Source of the DNA: Methanolacinia paynteri
GTDB taxonomy: Archaea; Halobacteriota; Methanomicrobia; Methanomicrobiales; Methanomicrobiaceae
NCBI RefSeq assembly: GCF_000784355.1
Contig: NZ_KN360940.1
Span: 22,960-61,110, forward strand
Direction: 5' to 3'
Length of the DNA: 38,151 nucleotides
The position numbers and the translations under genes are program-made. Positions 1 to 7,621 of this stretch are shown in pieces (within the stretch, counting starts at the first letter, position 1; each line of letters starts with the position of its first letter). Below the pieces are notes generated by a model. It was given only the letters and a program-made list of their open reading frames with translations. It was not told where the DNA came from and ran no database searches.

Positions 1-444
1 CTGACGTTCTCGCCTGCAAAGACCTACCAGTCAGTACTGTTATGCACATCCGATCTCGATGAGGGAACGACATATGTCGTCTACTCGGGCGGAAGTTCGA
101 CGGAAACAGCGACTGACGGTCTATATTCAGGAGGAACATACTCCGGCGGAAGCCAGTATACAACCTTCACGATATCCGGCACCGTGACCTATGCAGGCTC
201 TTCCACCGGCGGAATGACGATGGGAGGCGGCGGAGGTATGAACAGGGGAGGAGGAAACCGAACCACCTCCTTTAACAGCACCTCAGGAAAAGGCGGCGGC
301 CCGGGCGGTGTACCCGGACAGGAAATGCAAATGCCCGATGGAGGACAATTCAACGGAACCGCACCCGCCGGCGGAGGACAGTTTGATATGAACCTGAATG
401 GCGGCGGCATGCAACCCCCGGACGGCGGAACTCCACCCGCGTAA
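1..444 (+). CDS. C-terminal part of a secreted carbohydrate-binding-domain (DUF4353-like) protein
   Basis: The frame is open from the first base of the window to the TAA at 442-444, so this is the 3' end of a longer gene. The opening residues (LTFSPAKTYQSVLLCTSDL, then a TYVVYSGGSS and YSGGTYSGG pattern) resemble the last beta-strand repeats of the DUF4353 carbohydrate-binding-domain family of large exported proteins. After about residue 60 the chain becomes a low-complexity tail rich in Gly, Met, Pro, Gln and Asn, with GGMTMGGGGG and MQMPDGGQFNG-type stretches. This tail is probably flexible and outside the cell. No signal peptide can be assessed because the N-terminus is missing. The family call rests on remembered motif similarity and could be wrong in detail; the coding call is firm. 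Confidence 0.75.
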   Translation: MTFSPAKTYQSVLLCTSDLDEGTTYVVYSGGSSTETATDGLYSGGTYSGGSQYTTFTISGTVTYAGSSTGGMTMGGGGGMNRGGGNRTTSFNSTSGKGGGPGGVPGQEMQMPDGGQFNGTAPAGGGQFDMNLNGGGMQPPDGGTPPA

Positions 445-561
445 ACTCATCTTTTAATTTAGCTATTCACGATCTTCGAATTCTTAGAAACTCACCTGAG
501 CCTTCTTTTAAGATCCCTGAAAAAGAATAACAGGATATTTGATCCACTCTCTCAGGAGAAA

Positions 562-1260
562 ATGAACGACTTCGACAAAACCACAGAGGAGAGCAGATCG
601 CGGTGGGAGGCAAACGCTGACTGCTGGGATGCCAGGATGGGCGATCATTCGAATCATTTCCATCGCAATATTATAAGGCCGCATACGGAAGAGCTTCTCG
701 ATATCCGGGCAGGAGACCTCGTCCTCGACATCGCATGCGGAACAGGAAATTTCTCAGAACGCCTTGTAGAAAACGGTGCCGAAGTTGTCGCATTCGATTA
801 CAGCGAAAAGATGATCTCGCATGCTAAAAGACGCCGCCGGGCCCACTCAAATAAAATTGAATTTCATGTATGCGACGCCACAAAATCCGAAGATCTTATG
901 ACCTTAAAAAAGGACAGGCCGTTCGATAAAGCGGTCGCAAATATGGCGGTAATGGATATCTCCGATATAGAACCTTTATTCAAAGCAGTCTTCGAATTGC
1001 TGAAACCGGACGGAGTTTTCGTTTTTTCATTACAGCACCCGTGCTTTGTAAGGCCGGACGGCAGATACCTGTCGCCCTCAATCTATGAGGGTGAAGCGAT
1101 CAGGGGGCAGCCGGTGCTCCAGTATTATTATCACAGGCCGCTGCAGGAAATTTTGCGGCTGGCTTTCGTAAACGGATTTGTTGTCGACGGGTTTTTTGAA
1201 GTGCCGGACGATGACAATGAGTACCCGGCAGCAGCGATCATCAGGCTGAGAAAAAACTGA
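562..1260 (+). CDS. Class I SAM-dependent methyltransferase
   Basis: A 232-residue protein with a Rossmann-type methyltransferase core. Motif I is at about residues 53-64 (LVLDIACGTGNF), followed by an acidic end of strand 2 (AFDYSEKM) that should hold the SAM ribose. Later segments (KPDGVFVFSLQHPCF) fit motifs of the Methyltransf_11/25 group. The substrate cannot be told from sequence; small molecules, lipids or quinone-like compounds are all methylated by relatives. The ATG at 562 follows AGGAGA at 554-559 with very short spacing, so translation initiation may be inefficient; no better in-frame start lies nearby. It stands alone between the carbohydrate-binding gene and a long spacer. Confidence 0.88.
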   Translation: MNDFDKTTEESRSRWEANADCWDARMGDHSNHFHRNIIRPHTEELLDIRAGDLVLDIACGTGNFSERLVENGAEVVAFDYSEKMISHAKRRRRAHSNKIEFHVCDATKSEDLMTLKKDRPFDKAVANMAVMDISDIEPLFKAVFELLKPDGVFVFSLQHPCFVRPDGRYLSPSIYEGEAIRGQPVLQYYYHRPLQEILRLAFVNGFVVDGFFEVPDDDNEYPAAAIIRLRKN

Positions 1261-1699
1261 GATCCTACCTTGAATCCAAAATTCTCATTTGTAAACGAGT
1301 TTTTTACCCCGAAATCAGAACCATTTGATCGCGGTTGGGAGGGACATAGTTCAGACCGCGCCTGAACAATAGATGAGATCTATGCGAATCTGCGTTCATG
1401 ACACTATTCACACAAATTACTAAAAGTTGTATAGGGCTGTATTTATAATTATAAATCATGTAGATTTTAGAAAACCGACTGATATTATTGTTTCATTTCA
1501 GGCTGGGAAAAAAACGGACATATAAGCACCATCTGACGATTAAGACGCAATATTTAAAATAAAACGAAAGAAAATGTTTTTTACAAATGATTGGAACATA
1601 ATTCCATCTAGAGAAAACACTCTTTTCCTGTAATCGGAAGAGCGGGATTTCAACCGCCCTGCCGGTACAGGCAACGGGAGAAAAATTACGAGGATTTCA
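1261..1699. other. Long AT-rich spacer upstream of the acyl-CoA synthetase
   Basis: No credible gene is present in these 439 bases. The stretch contains several archaeal TATA-like boxes (TTTATAATTATAAA near 1450, ATATTTAAAATAAAA near 1550) suitable for driving the synthetase. If the 1550 box is used, the transcript would have a leader of about 120 nt. The last 70 bases are GC-richer and contain an imperfect inverted repeat around CTCTTTTCC/GGAAGAG (about 1619-1646). A regulatory leader is possible but nothing matches a riboswitch I know. Confidence 0.4.
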
Positions 1700-3772
1700 A
1701 TGTCAGAGAGAATGTTAAGCGAGGCTGCGGGTTACCAGCTGCTCAGGGATTTCGGCGTACCTGCCCCCAAATTCAAGATTGTGAAGAGTGCAGAAGAAGC
1801 CGCAAAAGCAGGTGCCGAGATCGGCTACCCTGTCGTAATGAAGATTGTTTCCCCGCAGATCGTTCACAAGAGTGATGCCGGCGGTGTCATCGTGGGAGTT
1901 ACCGGAAAGGACGCCGCACGGGATGCATATAATAAGATAGTCGAATCGGCAAAGGCCTACAACCCGGATGCCCAGATAGAGGGAATAATTGTTGAAGAGA
2001 TGGCAAAACCGGGTCTGGAGCTGATTCTCGGCGGAAAGACCGACCCTGCATTCGGCAAGGTAATCACGTTCGGAATGGGCGGCACGCTTGTCGAACTCAT
2101 GAAGGATGTCACCCTCCGAATACTCCCTGTAGACGAAGACGATATCAGGACGATGGTCACCGAGATCAATGCCTACCCCCTGATTTCTGGATACCGCGGA
2201 ATGAAACCGAAGGACGAGGAAGCACTTGTCGAGATCATAAAATCGGTCGCGAAGTTCTTCGAAGAGAGCGAGAATGTAAAGGAGTTCGATATCAACCCGC
2301 TTCGTCTCTATGAAGAAGGGGCCTGTGCGGTCGATGCCAGGATAATCATCGATGACGACTATAAACCCCCGGCCAAGGCAGAGAGAAAGACGGTTCCGCC
2401 GGAGTATTTCAACCCGAGATCGGTCGCAGTCATTGGTGCTTCTTCCGATGCGAAGAAGATGGGATATGCGGTAATGCATAATCTCCTCCACTTCCCCGGT
2501 CAGATCTACCCGGTAAACAACAAGAGGAGCGAGGTCCAGGGTCTTAAGGCGTTCCCGACGGTGAGCTCGATTCCAAGTCCTGTCGATCTCGCCGTAATCA
2601 CGGTCCCGGCCTTACAGGTCCCAAAGATCATGCAGGAATGCGGGGAGAAAGGTATTCCGCTCGTGGTCGTAATCACCGCCGGTTTCAAGGAGACTGGAGC
2701 AGAAGGAAAGGCGCTCGAAGACAGGATGCTTGAGATCGCCCGGAGCTACAATATAAGGATCGTCGGCCCGAACTGCCTCGGCCTGATCATTCCGCCACGC
2801 GGGCTTGATACGACATATGTTCACGAATCGCCGGACTCGGGTGGAATCGCGTTCATCTCACAGAGCGGTGCGATCATCAATACTGTCGTCGACTGGAGTC
2901 TGAAGAACGATATAGGATTCTCGGCTGTATTCTCGGTTGGAAACCAGTCGGATCTCGACTTCATCGATTACCTGAGATTCGTCGAGCAGGACAAAAACAC
3001 CAAGGCGGTAATTCTGTACGTGGAACAGCTGACCGACGGACGCGAGTTCATGGAGGTTGTATCTGAGGTCGCGAAGAAGAAGCCTGTAATCGCTATCAAA
3101 TCAGGTTCTTCATCGAAGGGCCAGGCCGCAGCTTCCTCGCATACAGGATCGCTCTCCGGTTCTTACGAAGTCTATATGGAAGCCTTCCGCAAGTCGGGCG
3201 TAATCCCGGTAAGGGCACTCAGGGGTGCATTCGAGGCCGCCGAGCTCCTCGCGGCACCCGCATCACCAACCGGAGCGCTCAAGGGAACAAAGGCAATCGT
3301 CATTACAAATGCGGGCGGTTTTGCCGTATTGTCCTCCGACTATGCAGAGATGTATGGAATCAACATCATCGATCTTCCGAAGGAGATTATCGAAGAGCTC
3401 AACACGTTCCTCCCAGACTACTGGAGTCATGCAAACCCGCTGGACCTTCTCGGCGATGCATCGGAGAAACGCTTCACCCAGGTATTCGATGTTCTTGCAA
3501 GACACTCAGATCTCTGGGACATTGCCTTCGTGATCGGCTTCCCGAACCTTGTTCTCGACTCCGAGCACTTTGCACAGGCGATCGTCAACTTTTCGGAGAA
3601 GACCGACAACCCGGTCATCGGCACGCTCCTCGGCGGAGAGTGCATGGAAGCGGGTATCAAACATCTCAAGGAATCCGGAATCCCCAACTTCGACGATCTC
3701 GAACAGGCATACAAGGTCGTCGGCCGTGTCGTCTGGCAGAGATGCAGGGCAAAGTCGATTGGTTTACCCTGA
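1700..3772 (+). CDS. ADP-forming acetyl/acyl-CoA synthetase, fused beta-alpha form
   Basis: A 690-residue protein of the ACD (NDP-forming acyl-CoA synthetase) family, which interconverts acyl-CoA + ADP + Pi and acid + CoA + ATP. Residues 1-230 are the ATP-grasp (beta) half, with YPVVMKIVSPQIVHKSDAGG and His56. Residues about 235-690 are the alpha half: CoA-binding Rossmann domain (SVAVIGASS), succinyl-CoA-ligase-like domains (VGPNCLG, ISQSGA) and the phosphohistidine region SSHTGSLSGS with His481. The order beta-alpha in one chain is common in methanogens. In this setting it may activate acetate or other acids, or make ATP from acyl-CoA; the substrate is not decided by sequence. GAGGA at 1690-1694 supports the ATG. 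Its last codons (RAKSIGLP) lie inside a repeat found again downstream. Confidence 0.93.
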   Translation: MSERMLSEAAGYQLLRDFGVPAPKFKIVKSAEEAAKAGAEIGYPVVMKIVSPQIVHKSDAGGVIVGVTGKDAARDAYNKIVESAKAYNPDAQIEGIIVEEMAKPGLELILGGKTDPAFGKVITFGMGGTLVELMKDVTLRILPVDEDDIRTMVTEINAYPLISGYRGMKPKDEEALVEIIKSVAKFFEESENVKEFDINPLRLYEEGACAVDARIIIDDDYKPPAKAERKTVPPEYFNPRSVAVIGASSDAKKMGYAVMHNLLHFPGQIYPVNNKRSEVQGLKAFPTVSSIPSPVDLAVITVPALQVPKIMQECGEKGIPLVVVITAGFKETGAEGKALEDRMLEIARSYNIRIVGPNCLGLIIPPRGLDTTYVHESPDSGGIAFISQSGAIINTVVDWSLKNDIGFSAVFSVGNQSDLDFIDYLRFVEQDKNTKAVILYVEQLTDGREFMEVVSEVAKKKPVIAIKSGSSSKGQAAASSHTGSLSGSYEVYMEAFRKSGVIPVRALRGAFEAAELLAAPASPTGALKGTKAIVITNAGGFAVLSSDYAEMYGINIIDLPKEIIEELNTFLPDYWSHANPLDLLGDASEKRFTQVFDVLARHSDLWDIAFVIGFPNLVLDSEHFAQAIVNFSEKTDNPVIGTLLGGECMEAGIKHLKESGIPNFDDLEQAYKVVGRVVWQRCRAKSIGLP

Positions 3773-3799
3773 ACAGAAAATATTTCCTTCCTTTTTTTG
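3743..3799 (+). repeat. Repeat T copy 1 (3' end of synthetase gene) with T-rich terminator
   Basis: The segment from GCAGGGCAAAGTCGATTGG through ACAGAAAATATTTCCTTCC to a T7 run recurs at 3953-4006 with about three differences in 53 bases. It spans the last eight sense codons and stop of the synthetase and the following T-rich tract, which is probably the transcript end, as archaeal termination occurs at T-rich stretches. Confidence 0.75.
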
Positions 3800-3810
3800 A
3801 ATCCTTTTTC

Positions 3811-3897
3811 CGAGGTGACCGAAGGTCGCCATAGGTTTCGAAAGGGCGAAGCCCTTCGGTCGGCAAACGATGCAGGGCGAAGTCGATTGGACTTCCA
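3811..3897 (+). repeat. Repeat R1 copy 1 (double hairpin plus tail)
   Basis: The unit begins with a hairpin GGTGACC-GAA-GGTCGCC (3814-3830). A second follows, AAGGGC-GAA-GCCCTT (3842-3856), then TCGGTCGGCAAACGATGC and a tail GCAGGGCGAAGTCGATTGG that matches the end of the synthetase gene. Related units occur at 3910, 4211 and, diverged, at 7541. No open frame is shared among the copies. Confidence 0.8.
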
Positions 3898-3909
3898 TAA
3901 ATCAAATTT

Positions 3910-4006
3910 TTGGGGTTTCGAAAGGGGCAAAGCCCCTTCGGTCGGCAAACAATTCAGGGCGAAGTCGATCGGTTTACCCTGAACAGAAAATATTTCCTTC
4001 CTTTTT
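3910..4006 (+). repeat. Repeat R1 copy 2 running into repeat T copy 2
   Basis: It begins GGGGTTTCGAAAGGGGCAAA. The hairpin AAGGGGC-AAA-GCCCCTT (3922-3938) has one more G-C pair than copy 1, a compensated insertion on both arms. The tail TCGGTCGGCAAACAATTC continues into the second copy of repeat T at 3953-4006, including the ACAGAAAATATTTCCTTCC stretch and a T run. Confidence 0.8.
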
Positions 4007-4026
4007 CTTTCTGTTTTGATTTTTGT

Positions 4027-4136
4027 GAGGGCATAAGCCCCTTCGGGGCAGCCCTGTGCTCAATTCGCTACGCGAATTTTCGCAATCACGATAGCCCGGC
4101 CTGGACGCTACCCTCCGGGTAGCCTCGGCCGGGATT
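4027..4136. other. Cluster of three hairpins in non-coding DNA
   Basis: Three inverted repeats follow one another. GCCCC-TTCG-GGGC is nested in an outer GGGC/GCCC near 4030-4054. ATTCGC-TAC-GCGAAT lies near 4063-4077. A long interrupted stem has outer arms CCCGGCC/GGCCGGG and inner arms CTACCC/GGGTAG at about 4095-4133. The stable TTCG loop and stacked stems suggest a structured transcript or repeat-borne DNA structure. No gene is visible. Confidence 0.6.
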
Positions 4137-4210
4137 AAACATTAGATCATATCGAAAAGAAAAAAGAGTCGGAGGGACAAAAATCCATCCTTCAAAAAAT
4201 ACTTTTCACA

Positions 4211-4322
4211 AATGGTGACCGAAGGTCGCCCGGGGTTTCGAAAGAGCGTCAGCCCTTCGGTCGGCGACCTATCGCCACGAGGAGGAGGGTTAAAGGGAGG
4301 GGGAATCATCCCCCTCCCTGTA
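4211..4322 (+). repeat. Repeat R1 copy 3 with terminal palindrome
   Basis: Its first hairpin GGTGACC-GAA-GGTCGCC (4214-4230) lies exactly 400 bp after that of copy 1. It then reads CGGGGTTTCGAAAGAGCGTC and AGCCCTTCGGTCGGC. The end differs from copies 1 and 2: a purine-rich stretch ACGAGGAGGAGGGTTAAA, then a strong palindrome GGGAGGGGG-AATCAT-CCCCCTCCC near 4296-4319. The same end type is found at 7541-7619. Confidence 0.8.
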
Positions 4323-4377
4323 TATATTCCAAAATTTGAAAACAGGCATAATCCCGATCGGGTAAAAAAAGGGTTTA

Positions 4378-4556
4378 TCAGGCGCTAATTTCTACGGTTT
4401 CTTCATATATTGACAGGGGTATCGGCTCATTATGTTTCTTCAGGCTTTCCAGGTAACCTTTTGCAGCGTCTTTTATGTTTTCAAGTGCTTCGGCTCTGGT
4501 TTTTCCCTGAGATCTACAACCCGGAAGAGACGGGCATGCTTCGCGGGGGACCGGCC
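4378..4556 (-). pseudogene. HicB-family antitoxin remnant (5' end missing)
   Basis: The C-terminal two-thirds of a HicB antitoxin is recognisable: ACPSLPGCRSQGKTRAEALE, then NIKDAAKGYLESLKKHNEPI and an ISA end. The usual N-terminal strand (a KYTVVIEKD-type segment before the CPSLPGC motif) is absent. Upstream of the motif the frame enters the end of the neighbouring regulator gene, whose stop codon is at 4559-4561. The only in-frame start is a TTG at 4611 inside that gene, with no ribosome site. No HicA toxin (small dsRBD-like RNase) gene is next to it. I read it as a decayed fragment left by a rearrangement. A translated TTG-start protein is possible but less likely. Confidence 0.7.
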
Positions 4557-4558
4557 GT

Positions 4559-5851
4559 TTACTTCTTGATTGTATAATATGTATGTGAGCCCGAACCTTT
4601 CTTCTCGGCAAGACCGAGCTTTTCCAGTTTTTCGATCCTCCTGAGAACCGTATTTTTGGAGATCTTCAGTCTCGCTGCGATATCTCCGCTCTTCATCGGC
4701 ACATTTATCAGTTTAAGGATCTGGTTGTCCGTATCGTCTATGGATGAAGAGGCTGTTTTTCTGAAAATTACTGAAAATGTGGAGGGGCCCGCCTTAAATT
4801 CAACCGAGCACATCGGGTGGTTCTCAACCTCCTCTTCGATCATCTTTATTCCGAATCCGTATCGTTCGATGTAGCCCGAATCATAGAGGAGGTTTGACAA
4901 TGACGGATTTCTCGGGATGTGTTCGGGATCTTTGATATCCACTCCGGGCATGAGGCCGCCGGGATTTTTGATCTCGAACCTGTCGGGATATACGAGAATC
5001 TTCACATCCGCACTGATCGTATAGTTCCGGTGGCAGACGGCGTTTATGAGTGCTTCACGAATCGCCCGCGGGGGATATTCCTCGACTTTAATTCTCCTCG
5101 TCCCCGTGACTACATCGATCTTTTTGATATCTCTCATCAGGTTTTCGTATGCCTCTTCGATAACCTTCCACACGGGCCCTTCATACTCCTCGCTCCACAT
5201 GGGCCCGTCTTCACTCATGCCCACTTTTCTTATCTTTGCATAGGCGATGTTTTCGGTAGCTTCAGTGAAGAACAATATTCCTGCGTTTGTGAGTTTGTCG
5301 TTTCTTATAGCCCCGGCACTCCTGAGATATCTGGATCTGTTGTCATCTGCGATTGTTTTTCCCCTAGTCTCCTTCACCCTCTCAAAGAACCAGTCGATAT
5401 AATCGGAGCGGGCGTCTTCCTTTGGGAGCATGGGGATCTCGTCCCAGTTTATGGTTCCCATCTCCGATGAGAGCATTACAATCTCCTGGAGTGAGAGTGG
5501 CCTGACTCCTGTGCCTGTTCTGATATATACGATTCCGCCAATCGAGCAGAGGTTGGAACTTTTGTCGACGGTGATTACGAGGAGGTCTTTGTCATCTACC
5601 GATATCTTCTGTGTCTTTATTGCCGGCGGAGGTATTATCGACTGAACCGAGCTTGTAACTTTCTCGATCGCATCTTTTACATCTGTACCGACGATCTTTC
5701 CCGTATCCGATACTCCGACGATTATCTTTCCGCCGTCGGAGTTGGAAAAGGCGGCGATTTCATGATGGATATTCTTTCCGGCCGATTCCTTGAATTCAAG
5801 AACTTCGGATTCCCCGGATTGTATTAAGTAGATGAGCTCCTCCAGATCCAT
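4559..5851 (-). CDS. AlbA_2 (Schlafen-like) / ATPase / winged-helix putative transcriptional regulator
   Basis: From the ATG at 5851 the protein has 430 residues. The N-terminal AlbA_2 domain is clear (SEVLEFKESAGKN, HHEIAAFSNSDGGKIIVGV). A GHKL-like ATPase segment of the type often labelled RecG-like follows (REALINAVCHRNY, FEIKNPGGLMPGV, RNPSLSNLLYD, GYIERYGFGI). The C-terminus is a winged helix (SGDIAARLKISKNTVLRRIE). Members are annotated as ATP-dependent DNA-binding regulators, often on mobile or accessory DNA; the exact role is unknown. The frame stays open upstream to a GTG at 6058, but that extension (GSPTGSVTGSVAG-type) lies antisense to a gene remnant and lacks family similarity, so I take the ATG before DLEELIYL as the start. 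Its end abuts the HicB fragment. Confidence 0.85.
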   Translation of the reverse strand: MDLEELIYLIQSGESEVLEFKESAGKNIHHEIAAFSNSDGGKIIVGVSDTGKIVGTDVKDAIEKVTSSVQSIIPPPAIKTQKISVDDKDLLVITVDKSSNLCSIGGIVYIRTGTGVRPLSLQEIVMLSSEMGTINWDEIPMLPKEDARSDYIDWFFERVKETRGKTIADDNRSRYLRSAGAIRNDKLTNAGILFFTEATENIAYAKIRKVGMSEDGPMWSEEYEGPVWKVIEEAYENLMRDIKKIDVVTGTRRIKVEEYPPRAIREALINAVCHRNYTISADVKILVYPDRFEIKNPGGLMPGVDIKDPEHIPRNPSLSNLLYDSGYIERYGFGIKMIEEEVENHPMCSVEFKAGPSTFSVIFRKTASSSIDDTDNQILKLINVPMKSGDIAARLKISKNTVLRRIEKLEKLGLAEKKGSGSHTYYTIKK

Positions 5852-5964
5852 GGTTACTGTTGCACCATGTTTATAGAAAAATGTAACGGTAGGGAGGTTA
5901 CTGTTCCATTTTGGGGGTGAACAGTAATGAACGGTAGACTGGTGATGAATAGGATTTTCATTTT

Positions 5965-6162
5965 TTTTGTTCCGGCCTGGATGCCCTGCCACCGACCCAG
6001 TTACCGACCCAGTTGGCGACCCAGCAGGAAGATCCTGTCTGGAGGCTGTTGTCAGCACTTGCCGACGGGGAGATATCTTCCGGGAATCAGCGAATAATTC
6101 TGAATATTAAGCACCGACAGACATTCAGGGACAATTACATACATCCTTTTTTATCCAGCTAA
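5965..6162 (+). pseudogene. C-terminal fragment of a second AlbA/Fic-type regulator
   Basis: This is an open + frame with no start, running from just after a TAG to the TAA at 6160-6162. It contains a TQLPTQLATQQEDP linker, then LLSALADGEISSG, NIKHRQTFRDNYIHPFLSS and the stop. This layout matches the tail of Fic-like or AlbA/ATPase regulators: a repeated TQ/PTQ linker, then a winged helix with LKHRPTFRxNYLHPAL. The last ~25 residues of that domain and everything before the linker are missing. It lies antisense to the 5' region of the intact regulator and overlaps the end of the GntP-like gene by 12 bases. A 12-bp tandem repeat (CCGACCCAGTTA-like, three units, near 5991-6026) encodes the linker. 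Confidence 0.65.
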
Positions 6163-7443
6163 AAGAGCCGCGTTCTCGACATAAGGAAAGAAAAATGCCG
6201 TAAGAAGAAGAGCGACAGCGAATATGATAACCGCTGCAACTGCCAGCGGCAGGGAATAATGCTTCATCACCGTCGTGATGTCATCGCCTGTGGTTCTCTG
6301 CACAAGCCAGAAGTACGGATCGGTGAGGTATGAGATGAAGCACGTTCCGGCCGAGATCATGAGTATCAGCGGAACCGGGTGAAGTGTTTCTGCAAGCCCG
6401 GCGGTGGCAATTATCTCAGACGAGATCACCGCGGTCACTACCCTGGACCCCTGAACGGTTGCGAAGACTGCCGCGATTATGAACGGAACCAGGATATCAG
6501 GAAGTACAGGAATCATCGAATCCATTATGCCGTTGGCTATACCCGAACCTACTATCACCTTCCCTACCGCTCCCGCGGAACAGAAATCAAACAGGATCAA
6601 CCCTGCAAATTTGGCACCTTTTGAAAAGCTTTTCATTCTGATATCAGGAGGGGCAAGTGCAAGTGCCGTTATCATTCCGGCAAGCATTATGAATTGCGTG
6701 AGGATAAGATGGGAAAGCTGCAGAAGAAACAGTCCCACGGGTATCGCTGCAAACATTACGATAAAAGGGGCCCATGCACGGATCTTGATATTGGCAGGAA
6801 CCTTCTCTTCCGGCGGCACGGATTCAACCGGCTCTCTTTTTGTCTTCCGGTACAGGAAACCGGAGAGCAGCAGAATGATTACGAGAATCCCGAAAGAGAG
6901 AGGGATTGTTATTGCATCAAAATTAAAGACCGGATAATCAGGCGCAAGACCGGTCAGGAGAGGTATCGTTGCAGGGGTAGGAAATATCAGGACATATGAT
7001 ATGATGCTGCCTACCGCTACAAGATAGAGGGGCCTGTTTGATCCGGGAGTTTTGTCACCCGGTTTTTTCATCGCCGGGGCTATCATCAGGTAAGTGGTGA
7101 TGCAGCATGTAGTCGGGATCGAGAGGATGTAGCCGATAATTCCGGCGTTCACACCGCGATCTTTTATGCCGAAACGCAATCCGGAGATTATTATATCCAG
7201 CAATCCCTGGTCGGACAGCAGTCTCACGATGACGATTCCGGACAGTATGATAACTGCAAACGAAGAGAAGATATTCCCCATTCCTTCTATCGCCCACGTA
7301 AGAACCTGTTCGAATCCGAATCCCGCAAGAAGACCCATAAGGACGGCCCCTGTGAACAGGAACAGGAATGTAGGTACTTTCCTGGAAAAGGCGAGGATTG
7401 TTATGTATGCCAGTGTGATGATCAAAACCGGAACGGGGTCCAT
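6151..7443 (-). CDS. GntP-like (ion transporter superfamily) permease
   Basis: A 430-residue, very hydrophobic protein with about 11-12 predicted membrane segments. It starts MDPVPVLIITLAYITILAFS and has repeated membrane blocks separated by a basic cytoplasmic loop (YRKTKREPVESVPPEEK) at mid-length. The SIPTTCCITTYLMIAP region and overall length fit the GntP/gluconate-type permeases. These import sugar acids or related anions with protons; the substrate here is unknown. Other ion-transporter-superfamily groups (citrate or arsenite type) are alternatives. No enzyme of sugar-acid use lies nearby. Its stop overlaps the opposite-strand regulator fragment by 12 bases. Confidence 0.65.
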   Translation of the reverse strand: MDPVPVLIITLAYITILAFSRKVPTFLFLFTGAVLMGLLAGFGFEQVLTWAIEGMGNIFSSFAVIILSGIVIVRLLSDQGLLDIIISGLRFGIKDRGVNAGIIGYILSIPTTCCITTYLMIAPAMKKPGDKTPGSNRPLYLVAVGSIISYVLIFPTPATIPLLTGLAPDYPVFNFDAITIPLSFGILVIILLLSGFLYRKTKREPVESVPPEEKVPANIKIRAWAPFIVMFAAIPVGLFLLQLSHLILTQFIMLAGMITALALAPPDIRMKSFSKGAKFAGLILFDFCSAGAVGKVIVGSGIANGIMDSMIPVLPDILVPFIIAAVFATVQGSRVVTAVISSEIIATAGLAETLHPVPLILMISAGTCFISYLTDPYFWLVQRTTGDDITTVMKHYSLPLAVAAVIIFAVALLLTAFFFPYVENAALLAG

Positions 7444-7540
7444 TGAAAGACAATTGGAAGTAGAGATTATTTAGATTTTGTTTTCGATGCGACCCTATTC
7501 TCTTTTCTTAGATCGCTAACTGATAATTCTCTTAATCTTT

Positions 7541-7619
7541 TGAACGGGTTAAGCCCCTCGGTCTGCGACATATCGCGAGGAGGGGGAGGGTCAAGAAAAG
7601 GAGAATCACCCCCTCCCGT
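7541..7619 (+). repeat. Diverged distant copy of repeat R1
   Basis: The stretch GAACGGGTTAAGCCCCTCGG, TCTGCGACATATCGCGAGG, AGGGGGAGGGTCAAG and GAGAATCACCCCCTCCC follows the order of the 3' half of the copy at 4211-4322 with many substitutions. The opening GGTGACC hairpin is missing. It fills the gap between the two transporter genes and may form the end structure of either transcript. Confidence 0.65.
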
Positions 7620-7621
7620 AC

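Noticed and set aside
1715-2491. 258-codon open frame antisense to the acyl-CoA synthetase
   Set aside because: It mirrors the codon pattern of the strongly supported synthetase gene, has no recognisable domain and no ribosome site.
3811-4322. R1 units considered as a CRISPR array
   Set aside because: Units are long, irregularly spaced and share their spacers' content; no cas genes are near.
5852-6058. N-terminal extension of the AlbA-type regulator to a GTG
   Set aside because: The extra 69 residues are low-complexity, lie opposite a recognisable gene fragment and precede a complete AlbA_2 domain.
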